Of a DNA stretch of 64,000 nucleotides, positions 61,226 through 64,000 are shown in pieces. Numbering within the stretch: position 1 is the stretch's first letter; each line of letters starts with the position of its first letter. The notes below the pieces were generated by a model. It did no database searches and was not told where the DNA came from. It was given only the letters and a program-made list of their open reading frames with translations. This stretch comes from JAJXWB01 sp965246795 (GTDB lineage Bacteria > Pseudomonadota > Alphaproteobacteria > Rhizobiales > Beijerinckiaceae), in assembly GCA_965246795.1 (NCBI GenBank), contig CBDFFN010000007.1, positions 310,001 to 374,000 of the forward strand. The letters run 5' to 3'. The translations under genes and the position numbers were made by a program.

Positions 61226-62308
61226 CTACCAGATCGGCTGCAGGCGGCTGAGCGCCGGCCGCTGGTTGGAGATTGTCGGCAGGAAGTAGAGCCGCGTGAG
61301 AACGACACCGGCTTTTGCCATCAGGCCGAGACGTTTTGCTTTCGCGACGAGGCCACCGGCCTCCTTCGCTTCGCTCATTGCCACGGAAATCAAACGCAGC
61401 TTCTCGAGGCCGGCGCGAAACTTCGCACTGTCGGTATCGAGAAGCACAGGAAATACCTGCTTCGTGATTTCCGAGGTGATGCGGAAGACCTCGTAGTCGT
61501 ACTGCGTTGGATCGAGATCGACAGCCTTGTGAAACTCCGGCCGCACGTGATCGCGCACATACATGGTCGCGTAGACGGCGAGCAGGAAGAAACGCACCCA
61601 CAATTTGTTTGCGCCGCTCAACAGCGTCGGGTTGGAGCGCATCAGAAGCGAGAAGGCTTCGCCGTGACGGAACTCGTCGTTGCACCACTTGTCGAACCAC
61701 CGGAAGATCGGGTGGAAGCGCTTGTCGGGATGGCGCTCAAGATGACGGTAGATGGTGATGTAGCGTGCGTAGCCGATCTTCTCGGACAGGTAGGTGGCGT
61801 AGAAGATGAACTTCGGCTTAAAGAACGTGTACTTCTTCGCCTTCGTGAGAAAACCGAGATCGACGCCGATGCCGAAGTCCTTCAGCGCGTCGTTGATGAA
61901 ACCGGCGTGGCGCGCCTCGTCGCGGCTCATGTATTTGAAGAGCTCGCAGATGTCAGGATTCTTCCCGCGCTTGCGCATCTCGGAATAAAGAACGCAGCCC
62001 GAGAATTCGGCCGTCAGCGAACTGACTAGGAAGTCGATGAACTCTTTCCGTAAGGGTTCCGGCAGGGTCGCAATGTCGGCGTCCCAGTTCTCATCGCGCA
62101 CGAAATGCTTCTTGTTCGGATCGCTTTTCATCTCGGCGATGAGAGCATCCCATTCGGCGCGCACCGACGTCACGTCGACACGATCGAGCTCGTCGAAATC
62201 GGTCGTATAGAACCGCGGGCTCAGCATCGTGTCCTGCGTCGCGGCGCGGGTCGACTCGTTCGGCACAGCATGCGCCGGCGCCGAGCCGCGCAAAACGGCA
62301 GCGGTCAT
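61226..62308 (-). CDS. acsF: magnesium-protoporphyrin IX monomethyl ester (oxidative) cyclase
   Basis: A 360-residue diiron protein. The metal motifs are Glu101 (TAEFSG), DEARH at 130-134 and DEFRH at 211-215, typical of AcsF. It uses O2 to form the fifth ring of the pigment, so bacteriochlorophyll synthesis can work under aerobic conditions. ATG 62308 overlaps the stop of the small gene upstream as ATGA; puhE follows after 11 bases. Length and motifs are standard. The enzyme also needs electron partners, not seen here. Certain. Confidence 0.98.
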   Translation of the reverse strand: MTAAVLRGSAPAHAVPNESTRAATQDTMLSPRFYTTDFDELDRVDVTSVRAEWDALIAEMKSDPNKKHFVRDENWDADIATLPEPLRKEFIDFLVSSLTAEFSGCVLYSEMRKRGKNPDICELFKYMSRDEARHAGFINDALKDFGIGVDLGFLTKAKKYTFFKPKFIFYATYLSEKIGYARYITIYRHLERHPDKRFHPIFRWFDKWCNDEFRHGEAFSLLMRSNPTLLSGANKLWVRFFLLAVYATMYVRDHVRPEFHKAVDLDPTQYDYEVFRITSEITKQVFPVLLDTDSAKFRAGLEKLRLISVAMSEAKEAGGLVAKAKRLGLMAKAGVVLTRLYFLPTISNQRPALSRLQPIW

Positions 62309-62601
62309 AGGCGTGTCCTTTCCGAGAACGAAAACTCGAGCAGTTCCATGAATTCGGCGCGGCCAGTCAGGCGTGTCCAGATCCGTTCCAGAACGCCTGC
62401 GCGCGTCACCGTCGCGACACGCTCGAATGTCGCGCGCTCGCCGTAAGGCACACGGATCGGCGCGCCCTGCACCTGCACCTGGTCGCCAGGGTGCACGACG
62501 ACACCATCAGCGAGTTCCACATGTGCGTGGAGACTGTCGAACGTGTGCTCGACCTCAATGCGGCAGGGGACGTCGAAACGCTTTTTTTCCATCAGCATCA
62601 T
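62305..62601 (-). CDS. small conserved photosynthesis-cluster protein of unknown function
   Basis: A 98-residue soluble protein: MEKKRFDVPCRIEVEHTF, then HVELADGVVVHPGDQVQVQGAPI and YGERATFERVATVTRAGVLERIWTRLTGRAEFMELLEFSFSE, mostly beta strands with one Cys. It sits between puhC and acsF with four-base overlaps at both ends (ATGA), as small unnamed genes do in other Hyphomicrobiales photosynthesis clusters, as I recall. I see no catalytic motif. It starts at ATG 62601 with AAGGG upstream; ATG 62592 is possible. A role in pigment or complex assembly is inferred from position. Confidence 0.82.
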   Translation of the reverse strand: MMLMEKKRFDVPCRIEVEHTFDSLHAHVELADGVVVHPGDQVQVQGAPIRVPYGERATFERVATVTRAGVLERIWTRLTGRAEFMELLEFSFSERTRL

Positions 62602-63041
62602 CCCTTGATGCGCTGACCTTCGGCCGGGATCAACCGGCCAAATGTGTTTGCGTTGAGATCGCCGAACGCGTTGAGTTCGACGCGCCGGCCGGTCACGGGG
62701 TCGGTGAGCGAGAGCTGAGCGTCAACCGTCCGCTCGATGCGGAACGGTTTGTCGTCGCTGATGCCGTTGCGCAGCCGCGCCTGTGCGAAGCCGCGCATCA
62801 CGGTGCGCACGAACGCGTTGCTGCGCGCCGGCAGCGTATCGACGACGCGTCCATCGCGCGCGTCGACAACGCGTACGGCGCCATCTGCGAGGTCTTCGAA
62901 GCGAAGGTCCGCCGCGGCAACGACGGGCGTGCGCCGCACCTGCACTGTCTCGACACCGGCGAGCCTTGCGCCTCCGGTAATGAGAAGCGCAATAACGCCG
63001 AGGCCGGCCATCGCGAAGAGAGGCAGGCGCGCCGTACTCAT
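62598..63041 (-). CDS. puhC: photosynthetic complex assembly protein PuhC
   Basis: A 147-residue protein with one N-terminal transmembrane helix (LFAMAGLGVIALLITGGARLAG) and a periplasmic beta-rich domain: DLRFEDLADGAVRVVDARDGRVVD, SNAFVRTVMRGFAQARLRNG and DAQLSLTDPVTGRRVELNAFGDLNANTFGRL. The RGFARER-like segment and the GDLN...FGRLI end are PuhC hallmarks. It supports reaction-centre and LH1 assembly. ATG 63041 overlaps puhB by four bases; its end overlaps the next gene in the same way. Confidence 0.92.
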   Translation of the reverse strand: MSTARLPLFAMAGLGVIALLITGGARLAGVETVQVRRTPVVAAADLRFEDLADGAVRVVDARDGRVVDTLPARSNAFVRTVMRGFAQARLRNGISDDKPFRIERTVDAQLSLTDPVTGRRVELNAFGDLNANTFGRLIPAEGQRIKG

Positions 63042-63709
63042 GTCGCGGCTCCGATCGCTTGCGGCACCGCGGTGACGACATGCGTGCCGCCCGTCACCTC
63101 GGTGCGCATGCCGGCACCGCCATCCACGCGCGCCGCATTGGCAAGGGCGTCGCTGAGAATGTTTGCGAGCCGTGCGCCATCCGGCACGGCACGCAGCATC
63201 GGCTCCGGCGCGCGCACGCGCCACGGACGGCAATGCGGCCACAAGACGAACCATGCGAGCCGTGTGCCGTCGCCGAGGGCGAGGCCAACGTCGCCCGCGC
63301 CCGACGCATCGAGCCGCGCAAAGGCGCCCGCGACGCGCGTGTAGGGAATGTTGAGCGTTACCGGCAGCGCGATGCCGATGCGCATCACGACGCGCTTGTC
63401 GGTGACGGTGTAGATTGTTGTCGCGGCGCTCGCCCAAGCGAGGCCCGCGAGCAGCGCGCAGGCCGCAAGGCAAAGCGGCAGCAACGCCGCATTGTGAAGC
63501 ACCGCGCTAGACAAACTTCCGCCGCTCGCGACCTCGACCGTGGTACGGACCACGCCGACGATTGCGAACCACACCAGCGCCTCGCGCATGTGCAAGGCGC
63601 GCCACGCGAGCGGCTGCCAGCGCGGCGCACCACGCCACAGGATGCGTTCACCTGTCGGAAGCGGACCAGGAAGACCGCGGATACGCTCGCGTTCGCACTC
63701 GTCGCTCAC
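63038..63709 (-). CDS. puhB: photosynthetic complex assembly protein PuhB
   Basis: A 223-residue membrane protein with a bacterial PH-like domain. GLPGPLPTGERILWRGAPRWQPLAWRAL is the N-terminal signature; two or three hydrophobic segments follow, then YTVTDKRVVMRIGIALPVTLNIPYTRV and the C-terminal RPWRVRAPEPMLRAVPDGARLANIL. PuhB is a reaction-centre assembly factor in Rhodobacter. GTG start at 63709 overlaps the puhA stop as GTGA. Normal length. The function is established for homologues. Confidence 0.93.
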   Translation of the reverse strand: MSDECERERIRGLPGPLPTGERILWRGAPRWQPLAWRALHMREALVWFAIVGVVRTTVEVASGGSLSSAVLHNAALLPLCLAACALLAGLAWASAATTIYTVTDKRVVMRIGIALPVTLNIPYTRVAGAFARLDASGAGDVGLALGDGTRLAWFVLWPHCRPWRVRAPEPMLRAVPDGARLANILSDALANAARVDGGAGMRTEVTGGTHVVTAVPQAIGAAT

Positions 63710-64000
63710 AGCAGCGGCTCCGCACGGTTCTTGGTGGCGTAAAGCATGCCAGCGCCGAAGAAGGCGGCGACCTTGTCCTCCTCAAGCAGCGTGATCTGGT
63801 CGGCCGAGGCCGGCCGCGGCACCATGCCAAGCTGGCTGCCGAGAACCGCCTTGATGGTCACGGTGCGTCTGCGGCGATGAATGTTCGCGAAGGTCACGGG
63901 CACGAGGACCGTCCCCGCCCTCGTTGGTGTCGCCGTGGCGACGGCCGTCACCACCGTGCCGCCCGTCGCGGGAGCACCGACGATCGCGCCGCCTGCCGCC
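63706..64000 (-). CDS. puhA: photosynthetic reaction centre H subunit, C-terminal part
   Basis: The last ~98 residues of a gene that starts beyond the window; the frame is open to the right edge. VLVPVTFANIHRRRRTVTIKAVLGSQL and DQITLLEEDKVAAFFGAGMLYATKNRAEPLL match the cytoplasmic beta domain of subunit H, which caps the L/M core and shapes proton entry to QB. The stretch before VLVPVTF is shorter than usual and lacks the D-x-W-x-D-R type segment, which may be divergence or an error. The stop overlaps puhB by four bases. The call is secure. Confidence 0.9.
   Translation of the reverse strand, partial: AAGGAIVGAPATGGTVVTAVATATPTRAGTVLVPVTFANIHRRRRTVTIKAVLGSQLGMVPRPASADQITLLEEDKVAAFFGAGMLYATKNRAEPLL

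Noticed and set aside
1..64000. CRISPR arrays, insertion sequences, prophage or toxin-antitoxin loci
   Set aside because: No spaced direct repeats, transposase, integrase, phage structural or paired small toxin/antitoxin genes could be recognised on either strand.

Overview
The window looks like a chromosomal segment of a GC-rich, aerobic or facultative phototrophic alphaproteobacterium, most likely of the order Hyphomicrobiales. The reasons are the run of photosynthesis genes at the right end (puhA-puhB-puhC-orf-acsF-puhE-hemA), a BciA-type 8-vinyl reductase at 9.3-10.3 kb, a PdhS-like cell-cycle kinase, ALA synthase of the alphaproteobacterial type, a SAM-II riboswitch in front of metX, and a dispersed repeat family familiar from this order. 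Genus assignment is not possible from the text alone. No insertion sequence, prophage, CRISPR array or rRNA was seen; one tRNA (Leu, anticodon CAA) is present.

Layout. 1-8 kb: end of a CorA transporter, a thioesterase/crotonase pair, a phasin, a PdhS-like histidine kinase, a GH15 glucoamylase/trehalase-type enzyme and a PQQ-type sugar dehydrogenase with locally scrambled frame. 8-13 kb: a divergent SDR/HxlR pair, tRNA-Leu, then an operon on the minus strand of a ligase-associated exonuclease, an ATP-dependent DNA ligase and the bacteriochlorophyll gene bciA. 13-17 kb: small secreted proteins, a TPR-methyltransferase, a DUF1007/NicO metal transport pair and a GST. 17-24 kb: glutamate synthase (gltB, gltD) with a GST gene between the subunits. 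24-31.6 kb: threonine-aldolase-like enzyme, secreted Pro/Ala-rich protein, Hsp20, a D-threonine-aldolase-like enzyme, an MFS transporter and two alpha/beta hydrolases. 31.6-37 kb: CoA-transferase, two unrelated solute-binding proteins without a permease and a feruloyl-CoA synthase, which look like an aromatic-acid uptake and activation set. 37-42.5 kb: glycosyltransferases, methyltransferases and an MBL-fold hydrolase. 42.5-47.8 kb: a homogentisate pathway operon (two-component hydroxylase, hmgA, fahA, maiA). 48-54 kb: beta-propeller protein, Sel1-repeat protein, a ThiE-like protein, an HMG-CoA reductase, metW and metX. 54-59 kb: TetR-controlled RND efflux pair. 59-64 kb: the photosynthesis genes.

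How they work together. hemA supplies 5-aminolevulinate, acsF makes ring E of bacteriochlorophyll with O2, bciA reduces the 8-vinyl group, and PuhA/B/C/E form or assemble the reaction centre; start and stop codons in the puh run overlap by four bases at almost every junction, so it is probably translationally coupled. The aromatic genes funnel 3-hydroxyphenylacetate-like compounds and tyrosine/phenylalanine products through homogentisate to fumarate and acetoacetate, while the feruloyl-CoA synthase cluster points to phenylpropanoid use, which suits a plant- or soil-associated life. metX-metW is predicted to be shut off by S-adenosylmethionine through the riboswitch.

The most interesting items are the SAM-II riboswitch with an apparent Shine-Dalgarno hairpin, bciA embedded in a DNA-repair operon, an intact HMG-CoA reductase in a bacterium expected to use the MEP pathway, two orphan binding proteins of different fold classes in one operon, a 24-bp perfect palindrome over a start codon, and tandem 19-bp operators in the efflux promoter. 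I did not find a system that I can claim as wholly undescribed.
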